Assembly: GCA_900299005.1 (NCBI GenBank)
Contig: OMID01000029.1
Span: 1-58,179, forward strand
Length of the DNA: 58,179 nucleotides
From: Oxalobacteraceae bacterium
GTDB taxonomy: Bacteria > Pseudomonadota > Gammaproteobacteria > Burkholderiales > Burkholderiaceae_D
Direction: 5' to 3'
Each line of letters opens with the position of its first letter. Positions within the stretch are counted from its first letter, which is position 1. A program made the position numbers and the translations under genes. The notes under the pieces are model-generated. The model searched no databases, had not been told where the DNA came from, and saw only the letters and a list, made by a program, of their open reading frames with translations. Positions 1-8,691 of this stretch are shown here, piece by piece.

Positions 1-540
1 CGTCAGGCCGGGAAAAATGTCACGCTGAGAGTCGGGAGAGCCCACGACCACGCGTCGGTTGCTGGCCAGCTTGACGCCCACCAGGCTGGAATCTGACAAA
101 TCGGCGATGCGGATAGCGACATCAATACCCTCGCCAATAAGGTCGACGACCCGGTCATTGAGGTCCAGCGTGACGCTGACCTCGCGATGCAAGGCGATAA
201 AGGAGGGAATCAGGGGCGCCACGATCTGCCGGCCAAATCCAGCCGGCGCAGAAACACTCAGATGCCCGCTCGGTCGCGCACTGCGTTCCGAGGCCTGCGC
301 CTCGGCGTTCTCAAGATCATGCAGAATGCGCTGGCAGTTTTCGAGAAAGGCCAGACCTTCGTTGGTCAGCGCAATCTTTCGAGTTGTCCGCTGGAGGAGT
401 TTCACGCCCAGCCTTTCCTCCAGGGCGTCCAGCCGCCGACCAACCACGGCCGGCGCAACGCCCTCGGCACGCGCCGATGCGGACAGGCTGCCGCGAGCCG
501 CGACATCCACAAAAGTGGAAATCTGCTTGAACTGGTCCAT
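1..540 (-). CDS. LysR-family transcriptional regulator, 3' end cut by window edge
   Basis: Read on the minus strand from the ATG at 540-538, the product begins MDQFKQISTFVDVAARGSLS, the typical N-terminal winged helix-turn-helix of LysR regulators. The recognition region around residues 17-50 includes the stretch ARAEGVAPAVVGRRLDALEE, followed by LLQRTTRKIALTNEG. About 180 codons are present. Family members are usually near 300, so most of the effector-binding domain lies beyond position 1. The visible part of that domain (from about residue 90) has the usual GRQIVAPLIPSF and VDVAIRI-type segments. LysR proteins bind DNA as tetramers and respond to a small molecule. The ligand and targets cannot be read here. 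The promoter region to its right contains an inverted repeat (613-650). Confidence 0.9.
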   Translation of the reverse strand, partial: MDQFKQISTFVDVAARGSLSASARAEGVAPAVVGRRLDALEERLGVKLLQRTTRKIALTNEGLAFLENCQRILHDLENAEAQASERSARPSGHLSVSAPAGFGRQIVAPLIPSFIALHREVSVTLDLNDRVVDLIGEGIDVAIRIADLSDSSLVGVKLASNRRVVVGSPDSQRDIFPGLT

Positions 541-612
541 GGGAGACGACGTTGAGTGGTCGGCGGAGTGCTGAGCTGGCTTGTGACTAAAACGCAATAA
601 TACAGCCTCATA

Positions 613-650
613 CACGCCTATATTGCTTATTTTGGGTGTCAATAGGCGTG
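613..650. promoter_or_regulatory. Inverted repeat in the region upstream of the LysR gene
   Basis: Nine bases at 613-621 (CACGCCTAT) are repeated as their exact reverse complement at 642-650, 20 bases apart. The minus strand also carries TTGACA at 642-637, overlapping the right arm. The site lies 70-110 bases upstream of the LysR start codon, where autoregulatory LysR boxes are often found, but the arm spacing is larger than the classic T-N11-A box. It may be an operator, a hairpin in the leader, or chance. Confidence 0.35.
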
Positions 651-690
651 CCGCTCGGGACCTGCAGTCTCTGCCTCCGTGGGTCGATCG

Positions 691-729
691 CAAGGCAGCA
701 GCACAAGGCAGCAGCGCAAGGCAGGAGTA
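691..729. repeat. Three tandem copies of a 13-bp unit
   Basis: The unit CAAGGCAGCAGCA occurs at 691-703, 704-716 (last base G) and 717-729 (CAAGGCAGGAGTA). The copies are contiguous in the non-coding gap between the LysR start and the MarC stop codon. No coding role is apparent. It resembles a short variable-number tandem repeat. Confidence 0.6.
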
Positions 730-793
730 TTCGAGGCAGGAGAGACGTGCAGCGAGATGCTCCCAAGGCTGGCAGTGGTCTGAGGAGAGGGCA

Positions 794-1405
794 TTAGCCG
801 CTCTGGAGTGCCAACACGTAGTCTCGGATCCCGGCCAGCAGCATCTCAATGGCCAGCGCGGTCAGGATTAGTCCCATCAGGCGTTCAAACGCCGTCATGA
901 CCGCAGGTCCCAGCACCCGGTGCAAGCGTTCTGCCGAGAGGAGCACGACAAGCCAAATCAAAGCGACCAGCATCAGCGCGACCACGTAGAGCAGCATCGG
1001 CATTTTCTGGGCGGAAGAAAACAGCAATACAGTCACCAGCGCTGAGGGACCTGCCAAAGCCGGAACCGCGAGCGGCACGATCAGGGGTTCGTGCGACGCC
1101 GCCTGTGTGCCAAATATGCCGCCCGGCTGCGGAAAGACCATCCTGAGCGCGATCAGGAACAGGATCACGCCCCCGCCTATGCGCAGTGACATGTCCGTCA
1201 ACTGCAGCGCACCGAGAAAATGCCTGCCGCCGAACATGAAGAGCAGCAGAAGGAAGAAGGCAATCAGACATTCGCGCACCACGACACGCGGTCGTCGCTC
1301 GGGAGCGACGCCGGCCAATGTGCTCATGAACAAGGGCACGTTGCCAAAGGGGTCGGTGACCAGCAGCAGAAGGACGAAGGTGTGAAAAAAACTCTCAGGC
1401 ATCAA
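794..1405 (-). CDS. MarC family inner membrane protein
   Basis: The 203-residue product is strongly hydrophobic with about six predicted membrane segments. It starts with the family's characteristic segment FVLLLLVTDPFGNVPLFMST, containing the conserved DPxGNxP motif. A second similar half follows, with PLAVPALAGPSALVTVLLF, matching the internal duplication of MarC (UPF0056) proteins. Length fits the family's usual 200-220 residues. The family was once linked to multiple antibiotic resistance in E. coli, but that role is not supported and the substrate is unknown. Two adjacent Met codons (1405 and 1402) could serve as start. The gene stands alone, divergent from the oxidoreductase gene at 1501. 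Confidence 0.88.
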   Translation of the reverse strand: MMPESFFHTFVLLLLVTDPFGNVPLFMSTLAGVAPERRPRVVVRECLIAFFLLLLFMFGGRHFLGALQLTDMSLRIGGGVILFLIALRMVFPQPGGIFGTQAASHEPLIVPLAVPALAGPSALVTVLLFSSAQKMPMLLYVVALMLVALIWLVVLLSAERLHRVLGPAVMTAFERLMGLILTALAIEMLLAGIRDYVLALQSG

Positions 1406-1500
1406 GACTCCGACAGAATGACGTGGGATTTCGGGCAGTCAACTGAAGATAAGCTAGCATTCAGGCTATTGACTGAAATACTAGCGTTGACTGCTCCTTC

Positions 1501-3765
1501 ATGTTTGAACCTGTGTCCAGCTCATTCAAGCGTCGTCATTTTCTGCTCGGCAGCGCTGCAGTTGCGGGGGCCTTGGTGGTGGGATGGTGCTTTCTTCCCC
1601 CACGTCAGCGACTTGAGGCGGATGTTCCGCTACCCGGCCGCGAGGGGGATATTGCACTCAATGGCTGGGTGATGGTGGGCACCGACAATCAAGTCAGTGT
1701 GATGCTGGCCAAGAACGAGCTCGGGCAGGGCATTATGACGGCGTTAGCGGTGCTGGTGGCGGAAGAAATCGATGTGCCTTTGTCGATGGTGCGCGTGGTA
1801 GCCGCGCCCATGGACAAGATCTACGGCGATGCCACGATGCTCTCCGATGGATTGCCCTTTCACCCCGAAGACCAGAGCGCCATGCGACATCTCGGGCACT
1901 GGCTCTCCCGCAAGCTGGGCAGAGAACTGGGCGTCATAGCCACCGGTGGCTCGTCCAGTGTTCGCGATAGCTGGCTGCCGATGCGCGAGGCGGGTGCAGA
2001 GGCGCGCGCCCGGCTGATGAACGCTGCAGCGCATCGGTGGGGCGTGCCGGCCTCGGAATGCGAGACGGCAGGCGGCAAGGTCAGGCATCCCCGTGGGCTG
2101 GTCGCGACGTATGGCGATCTGGCGGCCGATGCGGCCGCCATGGGGTCACCGGGGTTTCAACTCAAGCCCGCGGCCAGTTTCCGGCTGATCGGCAAAGAGA
2201 TCCCCCGACTTGACGTGCCAGCAAAGTCTAATGGCAGCGCACGCTTTGGCATGGATATACGTCCCAAGGGGCTGGTCTACGCGGCGATCCTGATGTGTCC
2301 GGTGTTTGGCGGCAGACTGTTGAGTGTCGACACAACGCAGGCAAGCGAACAGCCTGGCGTGCTCAAGGTGGTCAAGCTCAGCCAGGATCGCTCAGGCGCT
2401 CCCGATGCGCTTGCCGTGGTCGCCGGCAGCTGGTGGACGGCGCAGAGCGCGCTGGGCCTGCTCTCTCCGGAGTGGGACGAGGGCGAGAACGCCGCATCGA
2501 GCACGCAGTCGCTGATGGAACAGCTCTCGCATGCTGTCGTGCATGGCTCGGGTCTTGTGCTGCATAGCGTCGGCGATACGCTAGGTGAGGAAGATCTTCC
2601 GCTGGCCGTCCACGCCGAGTACAGCGCGCCCTATTTGCCTCACTTGACGATGGAGCCGCTGAATTGTACGGCGCAGCTGCTCGATGGCCGGCTTCGCCTG
2701 TGGATACCCACCCAGGTGCCATCCATTGCGGTGAGTACCGCAGCCAGAGTCGCGGGTGTGAGTGAGGATCAGGTAGATCTTCACCCAACCTATGTCGGCA
2801 CTGGCTTCGGACGCCGGCTAGAGACGGACATTGTGGCGCAGGCGGTCGCGCTGGCCCTGGAAATGCCCGGTGTGCCGGTGCAGCTGGTCTGGCGTCGGGA
2901 AGATGATCTCGCGCATGATTTCTATCGCCCGGCCTCAGTGGCCCGACTGACCGCCGTGCTTGGTACCGAACACCGCATCAAATCATTGCAGATCAAGTCG
3001 GCATCGGCGGCCCCAATTCAGCAGCTGTTGCACCGCGCGTTCGGTGTGCCCGCAGTCGGGCCGGACAAGACAGCAGCCGAGGGCTTGTTCGACCATCCTT
3101 ACGAGATACCCAATCAGGAGATAGCGCATGTGATTGTCGATGTGCCGGTGCCTGTCGGGGCGTGGCGCTCAGTCGGCCACTCGCATCATGCGTTTTTCAA
3201 AGAGAGCTTCATTGACGAGATGGCCCATGCGGCCAGGGCAGATCCGGTGGAATTCAGACGTGATTTGCTCTCATCGCATCCCAGACATCTTGCGGTGCTC
3301 AATTCAGCGGTGGAGCGCGCCGGCAAAGCTCCTGCCGGCAGCGCTCACGGCGTGGCCTTGCATGAGTGCTTCGGCAGCATCGTGGCGCAGGTGGCCGAGG
3401 TCGGTATTCAAGAGGGTCGTCTGCGTGTGCACAAGGTAGTCTGCGCGATCGATTGCGGCACGGTGGTCAATCCCGATATCGTGCGACAGCAAATGGAATC
3501 GGGCGTTGCTTTTGGCTTGTCTGCGGCACTGTACGGCGAGCTGAAGATCGCCAATGGCCGCGTCGTGCAGAAGAATTTTCATGATACGCCGATACTGCGC
3601 TTCGACGAGATGCCGGAGGTGGAAGTCATCATTATCGACAGCGAGGCCAGCCCCGGTGGTGTCGGGGAACCCGGGACGCCGCCGATAGCGCCGGCCGTCG
3701 CGAATGCTCTGTTCAGGCTGACGGGAAAACGTTTGCGCAGTTTACCGCTCCGTCTGAAAGACTGA
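1501..3765 (+). CDS. Exported molybdopterin-binding oxidoreductase large subunit (IorB/CoxL-like)
   Basis: The 754-residue protein resembles the large subunit of isoquinoline 1-oxidoreductase and aldehyde dehydrogenases of the xanthine oxidase superfamily, which hydroxylate an aldehyde or N-heterocycle at a molybdenum cofactor. The N-terminus carries a twin-arginine signal (FKRRHFLLGSAAVAGALVVG), so the folded, cofactor-loaded protein should go to the periplasm. Visible landmarks are LPHLTMEPLNCTA, GAWRSVGHSHHAF, and the C-terminal VGEPGTPPIAPAVANA, whose Glu corresponds to the family's catalytic base. Such proteins normally work with a small 2Fe-2S subunit encoded next to them. None is present here: marC on one side and a thioredoxin-like gene on the other both lie on the opposite strand. 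The substrate is unknown. Confidence 0.85.
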   Translation: MFEPVSSSFKRRHFLLGSAAVAGALVVGWCFLPPRQRLEADVPLPGREGDIALNGWVMVGTDNQVSVMLAKNELGQGIMTALAVLVAEEIDVPLSMVRVVAAPMDKIYGDATMLSDGLPFHPEDQSAMRHLGHWLSRKLGRELGVIATGGSSSVRDSWLPMREAGAEARARLMNAAAHRWGVPASECETAGGKVRHPRGLVATYGDLAADAAAMGSPGFQLKPAASFRLIGKEIPRLDVPAKSNGSARFGMDIRPKGLVYAAILMCPVFGGRLLSVDTTQASEQPGVLKVVKLSQDRSGAPDALAVVAGSWWTAQSALGLLSPEWDEGENAASSTQSLMEQLSHAVVHGSGLVLHSVGDTLGEEDLPLAVHAEYSAPYLPHLTMEPLNCTAQLLDGRLRLWIPTQVPSIAVSTAARVAGVSEDQVDLHPTYVGTGFGRRLETDIVAQAVALALEMPGVPVQLVWRREDDLAHDFYRPASVARLTAVLGTEHRIKSLQIKSASAAPIQQLLHRAFGVPAVGPDKTAAEGLFDHPYEIPNQEIAHVIVDVPVPVGAWRSVGHSHHAFFKESFIDEMAHAARADPVEFRRDLLSSHPRHLAVLNSAVERAGKAPAGSAHGVALHECFGSIVAQVAEVGIQEGRLRVHKVVCAIDCGTVVNPDIVRQQMESGVAFGLSAALYGELKIANGRVVQKNFHDTPILRFDEMPEVEVIIIDSEASPGGVGEPGTPPIAPAVANALFRLTGKRLRSLPLRLKD

Positions 3766-3769
3766 CAGG

Positions 3770-3786
3770 GCCAGCCTGATGCTGGC
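3770..3786. terminator. Short hairpin after the oxidoreductase gene
   Basis: A 6-bp perfect stem (GCCAGC/GCTGGC) with a 5-base loop lies just after the stop codon of the oxidoreductase gene. There is no T-run after it, so it is a weak candidate for termination only. Confidence 0.2.
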
Positions 3787-3838
3787 GGCGTGATTTGACG
3801 GTTCGGTGATGGAAGGTGCCGACAGGGCAATGTGATGC

Positions 3839-4264
3839 TTAGCTGACCTGATCTAGCCGTGCCATCAGGTTACATTCCTCCTGCCATGTGGCTCGCTGTG
3901 GTGTGCTGGTTGCTTCTTGCCGTAACTCTTCGTCGCTCCGGTTCTGCTGGGCTTCCAGCATCCTGGTAATGAGTCTGGGTTCGGGCATCATGGTGCCATA
4001 GAAAGTGACGACGTCACCCCGCTGAATGAGGATGGTCGGAAAATTTTCCACGTCGAGGTCACCGACCAGATCGGCTTGATCCTCGATGTCGATCCAGACG
4101 AAATGATGCTGAGGATACTGCTCAGCCAGCGCATCAAAGCCCTCCCGATATTGTTTGCACACATCGCACCACCCGGCGCACAGACAAGCAACTACCCAGC
4201 GACCGGAAGCAAGCATGGCCGACAACTGAGGAAAATTTTCAGGTACGAGGAAGAGGCTGCTCAT
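3839..4264 (-). CDS. Thioredoxin-like protein
   Basis: This 141-residue cytoplasmic-type protein has no signal peptide. A thioredoxin fold is indicated by the active-site motif AGWCDVCKQY at about residues 30-39, the WIDIED strand, and the cis-proline motif ENFPTILI near residue 75. The C-X-X-C is CDVC rather than the CGPC of classical thioredoxin, so the redox potential and partner are likely different. After the fold there is a charged tail of about 40 residues. It converges on the molybdopterin enzyme gene and is divergent from tsaB. It is probably a thiol-disulfide oxidoreductase, but the target is not deducible. Confidence 0.8.
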   Translation of the reverse strand: MSSLFLVPENFPQLSAMLASGRWVVACLCAGWCDVCKQYREGFDALAEQYPQHHFVWIDIEDQADLVGDLDVENFPTILIQRGDVVTFYGTMMPEPRLITRMLEAQQNRSDEELRQEATSTPQRATWQEECNLMARLDQVS

Positions 4265-4340
4265 TGGTTTGATTTTACCGCAAGGCCTTGCCGGTCAACC
4301 CAGCTCTCGTGACCCAAACCCGCAAGGTAAAATAGCGAGC

Positions 4341-5036
4341 ATGACGCCTGCTCCGACCACTCTCATGTCGATAGAAACGTCGACTGAACTTGCCTCGGTC
4401 GCGCTGCTGCATGAAGGGCGGTGCTTGAGTCGAGAATCAGTGGGTGCGCAAACGCATTCGGCCATGGTGCCGGGCATGATCCAGTCTGTTTTGAGCGAAG
4501 CGGGCGTGCGCTTGTCCGATTGCCAGGCGATTGCCTTCGGCGCGGGGCCGGGTTCTTTCACCGGGGTTCGTACTGCATGTGGTCTGGCGCAAGGCCTGGC
4601 CTTTGGCGCTCGTATCCCCGTGATACCGGTGGTTACTTTACTCGCGATGGCAGAAAAGGCGCGTGCCCACGGTGCACATGAGGTGCTGTCAATGCTCGAT
4701 GCGCGGATGGGTGAGGTGTACTGGGCCCAGTATCAATTCGATGGCCAGTGGAAGACGATCACGGCGCCCTGTCTGTCTTCAGCTTCGCAGGTGGGAGCGA
4801 TCGGCGCGCCAGCGCTCTGTGGCAATGGCTTGATTTCGTACCGGAGTGATCTCGGACATCTTGACCTTGGCCAGTGCCTGCCGGAAGTGATCCCGCATGC
4901 GCTGGACGTCCTGAACCTTGCGCTCTTGATGCTCCGCGAGGGTAAGGCCGTGCATGCCCGGGAGGCTCAGCCGCTTTATCTGCGCAACAAAGTCGCGCTT
5001 ACGACGCAAGAGCGCATGGCCGGGGTTGCTGCATGA
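4341..5036 (+). CDS. tsaB: tRNA threonylcarbamoyladenosine biosynthesis protein TsaB
   Basis: TsaB is the non-catalytic partner of TsaD in making t6A at position 37 of ANN-decoding tRNAs. The 231-residue protein opens with the ASKHA-fold strand SIETSTELASVALL and carries the signature AFGAGPGSFTGVRTACGLAQ. It ends near the expected length of 220-235 residues. I place the start at 4341 (MTPAPTT), since upstream in-frame codons give an unlikely leader. A second Met at 4365 is possible. Its stop overlaps the rimI start by four bases (ATGA), so the two are translationally coupled, a common pairing in proteobacteria. Confidence 0.93.
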   Translation: MTPAPTTLMSIETSTELASVALLHEGRCLSRESVGAQTHSAMVPGMIQSVLSEAGVRLSDCQAIAFGAGPGSFTGVRTACGLAQGLAFGARIPVIPVVTLLAMAEKARAHGAHEVLSMLDARMGEVYWAQYQFDGQWKTITAPCLSSASQVGAIGAPALCGNGLISYRSDLGHLDLGQCLPEVIPHALDVLNLALLMLREGKAVHAREAQPLYLRNKVALTTQERMAGVAA

Positions 5037-5527
5037 ACGGACTGCCCGTCACCCGTAGTTCATCGGCGTTGCGTTTTGGGATGATGCGCGCGCAAGATAT
5101 CGAAGAGGTTGTCGCCGTTGAGAACAGAGCCTATCCCTTCCCCTGGACACGCGGTAATTTCCTGGATTCGCTCGCCAGTCGCTACGCGGCGTGGACATTG
5201 CGCGGGCCGGATGCTTGTCTGGCCGCTTATTTCTTGTTGATGCACGCCGTTGATGAGTCGCACTTGCTCAATATTACGGTCAGACCGGATCTGCAGGGCC
5301 AAGGCTTGGGTCGGCTGCTGCTGAACAAGGTGATCGCACTGGCGCATGATGCCAACGCGCACTCCATTCTGCTGGAAGTACGCCCGTCCAATGAACACGC
5401 ACTGGCAGTTTATCGTCACTGTGGTTTCAAGCAGGTCGGTATCAGAAAAAACTACTACCCCGCCGGGAGCGCCTCGCGCGAGGATGCGATGGTGATGCGC
5501 TTGATGCTGGATGACCATGGCGATTGA
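5033..5527 (+). CDS. rimI: Ribosomal protein alanine N-acetyltransferase RimI
   Basis: RimI is a GNAT-fold enzyme that acetylates the N-terminal alanine of ribosomal protein S18. The 164-residue product shows the GNAT N-terminal region (ENRAYPFPWTRGNFLDSL) and the acetyl-CoA binding loop VRPDLQGQGLGRLLLNKVI, then EVRPSNEHALAVYRHCGFKQVG, which is typical of RimI. It overlaps tsaB by four bases and the downstream uracil-DNA glycosylase gene by 17, forming a tight operon. Family membership is certain. The substrate assignment rests on the tsaB neighbourhood and on overall motif agreement. Confidence 0.9.
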   Translation: MNGLPVTRSSSALRFGMMRAQDIEEVVAVENRAYPFPWTRGNFLDSLASRYAAWTLRGPDACLAAYFLLMHAVDESHLLNITVRPDLQGQGLGRLLLNKVIALAHDANAHSILLEVRPSNEHALAVYRHCGFKQVGIRKNYYPAGSASREDAMVMRLMLDDHGD

Positions 5528-6281
5528 TCATGCAAAGGTCCGACGGCTGCACGCCATGGGACTGGGGCCTGTCTGGACCTTGCGGGGGCCGGCAACTTGC
5601 GATGCCGCGCTGATGTCGCCCGACCCGGTTGGGCATGTTGCTGCCCCGGCGTGCTCAACACCCGCTACCGCGTTGCCTGGCCATGATGGCACCCCATCGC
5701 TGATGGGGTGGGAATCGCTTGAGTCGAGCATTCGGAACTGCACTCGTTGCGGTTTGTGCCGAGGCCGCACGCACGCCGTTCCCGGTACTGGCGACCGTCA
5801 AGCGCGATGGCTTTTTGTCGGTGAGGGACCGGGCCGCAACGAGGATCTCGAGGGCGAGCCGTTTGTCGGTCCCGCGGGCAAGTTACTCGACAACATGCTG
5901 CGCGCACTCGGCCTCACCCGAGGTCAGCTTACCTATATCGCCAATGTCGTCAAATGCCGACCGGTTGGCGATGACGGGCGCGATCGACCACCGACATCGG
6001 ACGAGATATCCGCTTGCCTACCTTATCTGCAGCGGCAAATCGCCTTGATACAACCGGACGTGATCGTCGCGCTGGGCAAGACGGCAGCCGTGTCGCTGCT
6101 GGATCTGAGTACAGACGCTGCATTGGCCAGCCTCCGTGGTAAGTCGCACCTTTACGCTGGCATACCGCTGGTGGTCACCTATCATCCCGCGTATTTACTT
6201 CGCAAACCCGCAGACAAAGCCAAGAGCTGGCAAGATCTCTGTCTTGCACAGAAGCTCTACGATGGCCGACATGGCCACTGA
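5511..6281 (+). CDS. Family 4 uracil-DNA glycosylase (iron-sulphur type)
   Basis: This 256-residue enzyme is predicted to remove uracil from DNA, starting base-excision repair. The 4Fe-4S cysteines are visible: Cys-x2-Cys in NCTRCGLCRGRTHAVPGTGD (about residue 75), a third in NVVKCRP, and a fourth in EISACLPYLQRQI. Motif A is GEGPGRNEDLEGEPFVGPAG and the C-terminal active-site motif is VTYHPAYLLR. About 65 N-terminal residues precede the catalytic core, longer than the minimal family but common in betaproteobacteria. The start overlaps rimI by 17 bases. A later start is possible but would not alter the core. Confidence 0.9.
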   Translation: MTMAIDHAKVRRLHAMGLGPVWTLRGPATCDAALMSPDPVGHVAAPACSTPATALPGHDGTPSLMGWESLESSIRNCTRCGLCRGRTHAVPGTGDRQARWLFVGEGPGRNEDLEGEPFVGPAGKLLDNMLRALGLTRGQLTYIANVVKCRPVGDDGRDRPPTSDEISACLPYLQRQIALIQPDVIVALGKTAAVSLLDLSTDAALASLRGKSHLYAGIPLVVTYHPAYLLRKPADKAKSWQDLCLAQKLYDGRHGH

Positions 6282-7248
6282 TCCATTACCGTTTCAATCA
6301 GATTTCCATCGCCGTTGGGGGGAACTGCGCGATCCTCATGTGCGGTCGCTGGCATGGTTGCTGGATGCGCCGGATTTGCTGGATCTGAGCGCCTCCCGGT
6401 GGGAGGGAAAACTGGCCAGCCTTTGTCATCACGCGCAAACCGACTGGTTGATCCATCTGGACAGAGCCCCTTCAAGGCTGCATGACTTCCTGAGTACCCA
6501 GCCATTGGTAAGACTTGGGCGCTACGCAGAAAAGCTGCTGGCATGGTATTTCATGCAAAAAGGTGTGCTCCATGCGCACGGACTTCAGGTGCGTGGCGCT
6601 GCAGAAGGAACGCTGGGCGAATTCGATTTCATTTTGCGTTTTCCCGATGGGCTGGAACACTGGGAATTGGCGACCAAATTTTATTTATTGCGCCCGCAAC
6701 GCACAGGCGCGGGAAGCCCAGATTATCGTGCAGACCGTCCCGACTATTTCATAGGACCGAACCTTGCCGATACGCTGGGCGCGAAAATGCAAAAGATCTT
6801 CGGTCGGCAGCTCTCGTTGGGGGATCATCCGGTGGCCAAGACGCTACTTGGCGAGCCACTGGTAGCCGCAAGGGCTTTGATTAAGGGTTGGTTGTTTTAT
6901 CGATGCGATGATCTTGTCAGTGAAGCACAGTTTGGCGTTTCATCCTCGCATTGCCGCGGGTGGTGGTGTCGCATTGACGAACTCGACAAGCATCTGTCGG
7001 CTACCTCATTGATACTGCCGCGCCTCTCGTGGCTGGCGCCCGCGCGAGTTGAACATCCGGAGTTCACTTCGTTTGCGGCGGCTGATGCCAGAATAAATGG
7101 GTTGTTGGCTGCTCACGGCATGCCGGTGATGGTGGCTAATCTCGCCCCGAGCAACGGCGCATGGACAGAGACTGATCGGGGTTTCGTGGTGCCGGCTGAC
7201 TGGGAAGAGCGGGCAGAGCGGAGCGCATCTGCCACTGCCACGGCGTGA
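6262..7248 (+). CDS. DUF1853 family protein
   Basis: The 328-residue soluble protein matches the DUF1853 family as I know it, with segments LVRLGRYAEKLLAWYF, GEFDFILRF and HWELATKFYL near residues 80-140. The pattern of acidic residues plus E-x-K (GEFDF, ELATKFY) resembles a PD-(D/E)XK nuclease-like core, but this is my inference. No function is established. The start at 6262 (MADMATD) overlaps the end of the glycosylase gene by 20 bases. A second Met at 6271 is also possible. Its stop is one base from the stop of the convergent lplT gene. Confidence 0.75.
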   Translation: MADMATDPLPFQSDFHRRWGELRDPHVRSLAWLLDAPDLLDLSASRWEGKLASLCHHAQTDWLIHLDRAPSRLHDFLSTQPLVRLGRYAEKLLAWYFMQKGVLHAHGLQVRGAAEGTLGEFDFILRFPDGLEHWELATKFYLLRPQRTGAGSPDYRADRPDYFIGPNLADTLGAKMQKIFGRQLSLGDHPVAKTLLGEPLVAARALIKGWLFYRCDDLVSEAQFGVSSSHCRGWWCRIDELDKHLSATSLILPRLSWLAPARVEHPEFTSFAAADARINGLLAAHGMPVMVANLAPSNGAWTETDRGFVVPADWEERAERSASATATA

Positions 7249-7249
7249 T

Positions 7250-8518
7250 TCATGTGCCGACGTGCTTTTGCTCGCCGATCAGATGCAGCGAGTCGTATTC
7301 GCGCTGGTTGGCGGCATGCCGTCTCATGACCATCCACATCACGCCAGCCACAAACAGGCCGAATAGGATAATCACCACGTCAATACCCAAATCGAGTTTA
7401 ATCAGTAGCGCGTAGAACCCCAGCATCATGAGGATGGAAAGATTCTCACTAAAATTTTGTACGGCGATCGAATGTCCTGCACTCATCAGCACATGGCCGC
7501 GATGCTGGAGCAAGGCATTCATGGGCACGACAAAATAGCCGGACAAGGCACCGATCAGCACCAGCAGTGGGTAGGCAACCGCCACATTGCTGACCATGAC
7601 CATCAGGATGACGATGACCCCCATCGCAAAGCCCAGGGGCATGACGGTCAGTGATTTTTTCAATGGCACGCGGCGTGCCGCTGCCATGGCACCAAAGGCG
7701 ACGCCAAAGGCAACGACACCCTGCAATATGGCGCCTTGCGCCAGAGGCATGTTCAGCGCTTTTTCAGCCCACTTGAGAACAATAAACTGGAGCGTCGCGC
7801 CCGCACCCCAGAAGAGCGAGGTGACGGCCAGTGAAATCTGTCCCAGTCGATCTTTCCAAAGCACGACGAAACAGTGAGAGAAGTCGATGACCAATCGGAG
7901 GGGGTGCCGCTCCTGGGCCGGGTAGTGCGCGCCCGTGTCGGGGATTTTCAGATTGAATAAGGCAGCAAGCACATACGCAATCATCACCACGCCCAAGGCC
8001 ACTTCCAAGGACACGCTGAGCTCAAGCGGGTTCACGGGCAGCACACCGGTCATCGCTGCGGCGAACTTTTCGCTGACAAGTGCGCCGCCCAGCACGGTGC
8101 CAAGGATAATGGAGAGAACAGTCAGGCCTTCAATCCAGCCATTGGCTGCAACCAGTTTTTCTGCGGGCAGCAATTCTGTCAGGATGCCGTATTTGGCCGG
8201 GGAGTAGGCTGCCGCGCCGAATCCGACGACCGCATAGGCCAACAGAGGGTGGACGCTAAAGAACATCAGCAGGCAACCGGCTATCTTCACCAGATTGGTC
8301 ACAAACATGACTCGCCCTTTCGGCAGGGCATCGGCGAACGCACCAACAAAGGGGGCAAGTATCACGTAGGAGGTCACAAAGAACAGCTTGAGCATCGGTG
8401 TCATCCACGCTGGAGAGGAGGTGGAGGCCAGAACGGAGATGGCAACGATTAGCAGCGCATTGTCGGCAAGCGACGAAAAAAACTGCGCCGCCATGATGGT
8501 GTAGAAGCCGGGTTTCAT
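7250..8518 (-). CDS. lplT: Lysophospholipid transporter LplT
   Basis: LplT is a major facilitator superfamily flippase that brings lysophospholipids from the periplasmic to the cytoplasmic face of the inner membrane for reacylation. The 422-residue product has about 12 hydrophobic segments and LplT hallmarks: FYTIMAAQFFSSLADNALLI at the start, FVGAFADALPKGRVM between helices 2 and 3, and GAAAYSPAKYGILTELLP. In enterobacteria lplT is next to aas (acyltransferase). No aas gene is seen here, and the neighbour is alr, transcribed divergently. The lplT-alr arrangement is usual in Burkholderiales. Confidence 0.9.
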   Translation of the reverse strand: MKPGFYTIMAAQFFSSLADNALLIVAISVLASTSSPAWMTPMLKLFFVTSYVILAPFVGAFADALPKGRVMFVTNLVKIAGCLLMFFSVHPLLAYAVVGFGAAAYSPAKYGILTELLPAEKLVAANGWIEGLTVLSIILGTVLGGALVSEKFAAAMTGVLPVNPLELSVSLEVALGVVMIAYVLAALFNLKIPDTGAHYPAQERHPLRLVIDFSHCFVVLWKDRLGQISLAVTSLFWGAGATLQFIVLKWAEKALNMPLAQGAILQGVVAFGVAFGAMAAARRVPLKKSLTVMPLGFAMGVIVILMVMVSNVAVAYPLLVLIGALSGYFVVPMNALLQHRGHVLMSAGHSIAVQNFSENLSILMMLGFYALLIKLDLGIDVVIILFGLFVAGVMWMVMRRHAANQREYDSLHLIGEQKHVGT

Positions 8519-8691
8519 GGAAAGACAGGCTGCCTGCGATTGATCTGCGCGGGTTCTATCGCTGCAAGATAGAGGCGACGGTTAATAAACCCCGGCTTTA
8601 TACCATGAAATCCCAGGTGTTCTTCGTCGAGACCCTGTGGCTGTCCGGTAGAATATCGGGTTTGCCACTCAATCGGATTTGACTCAAGTCG

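Noticed and set aside
691-729. The three 13-bp units as a CRISPR remnant.
   Set aside because: The units are directly contiguous without spacers and no cas genes are present.
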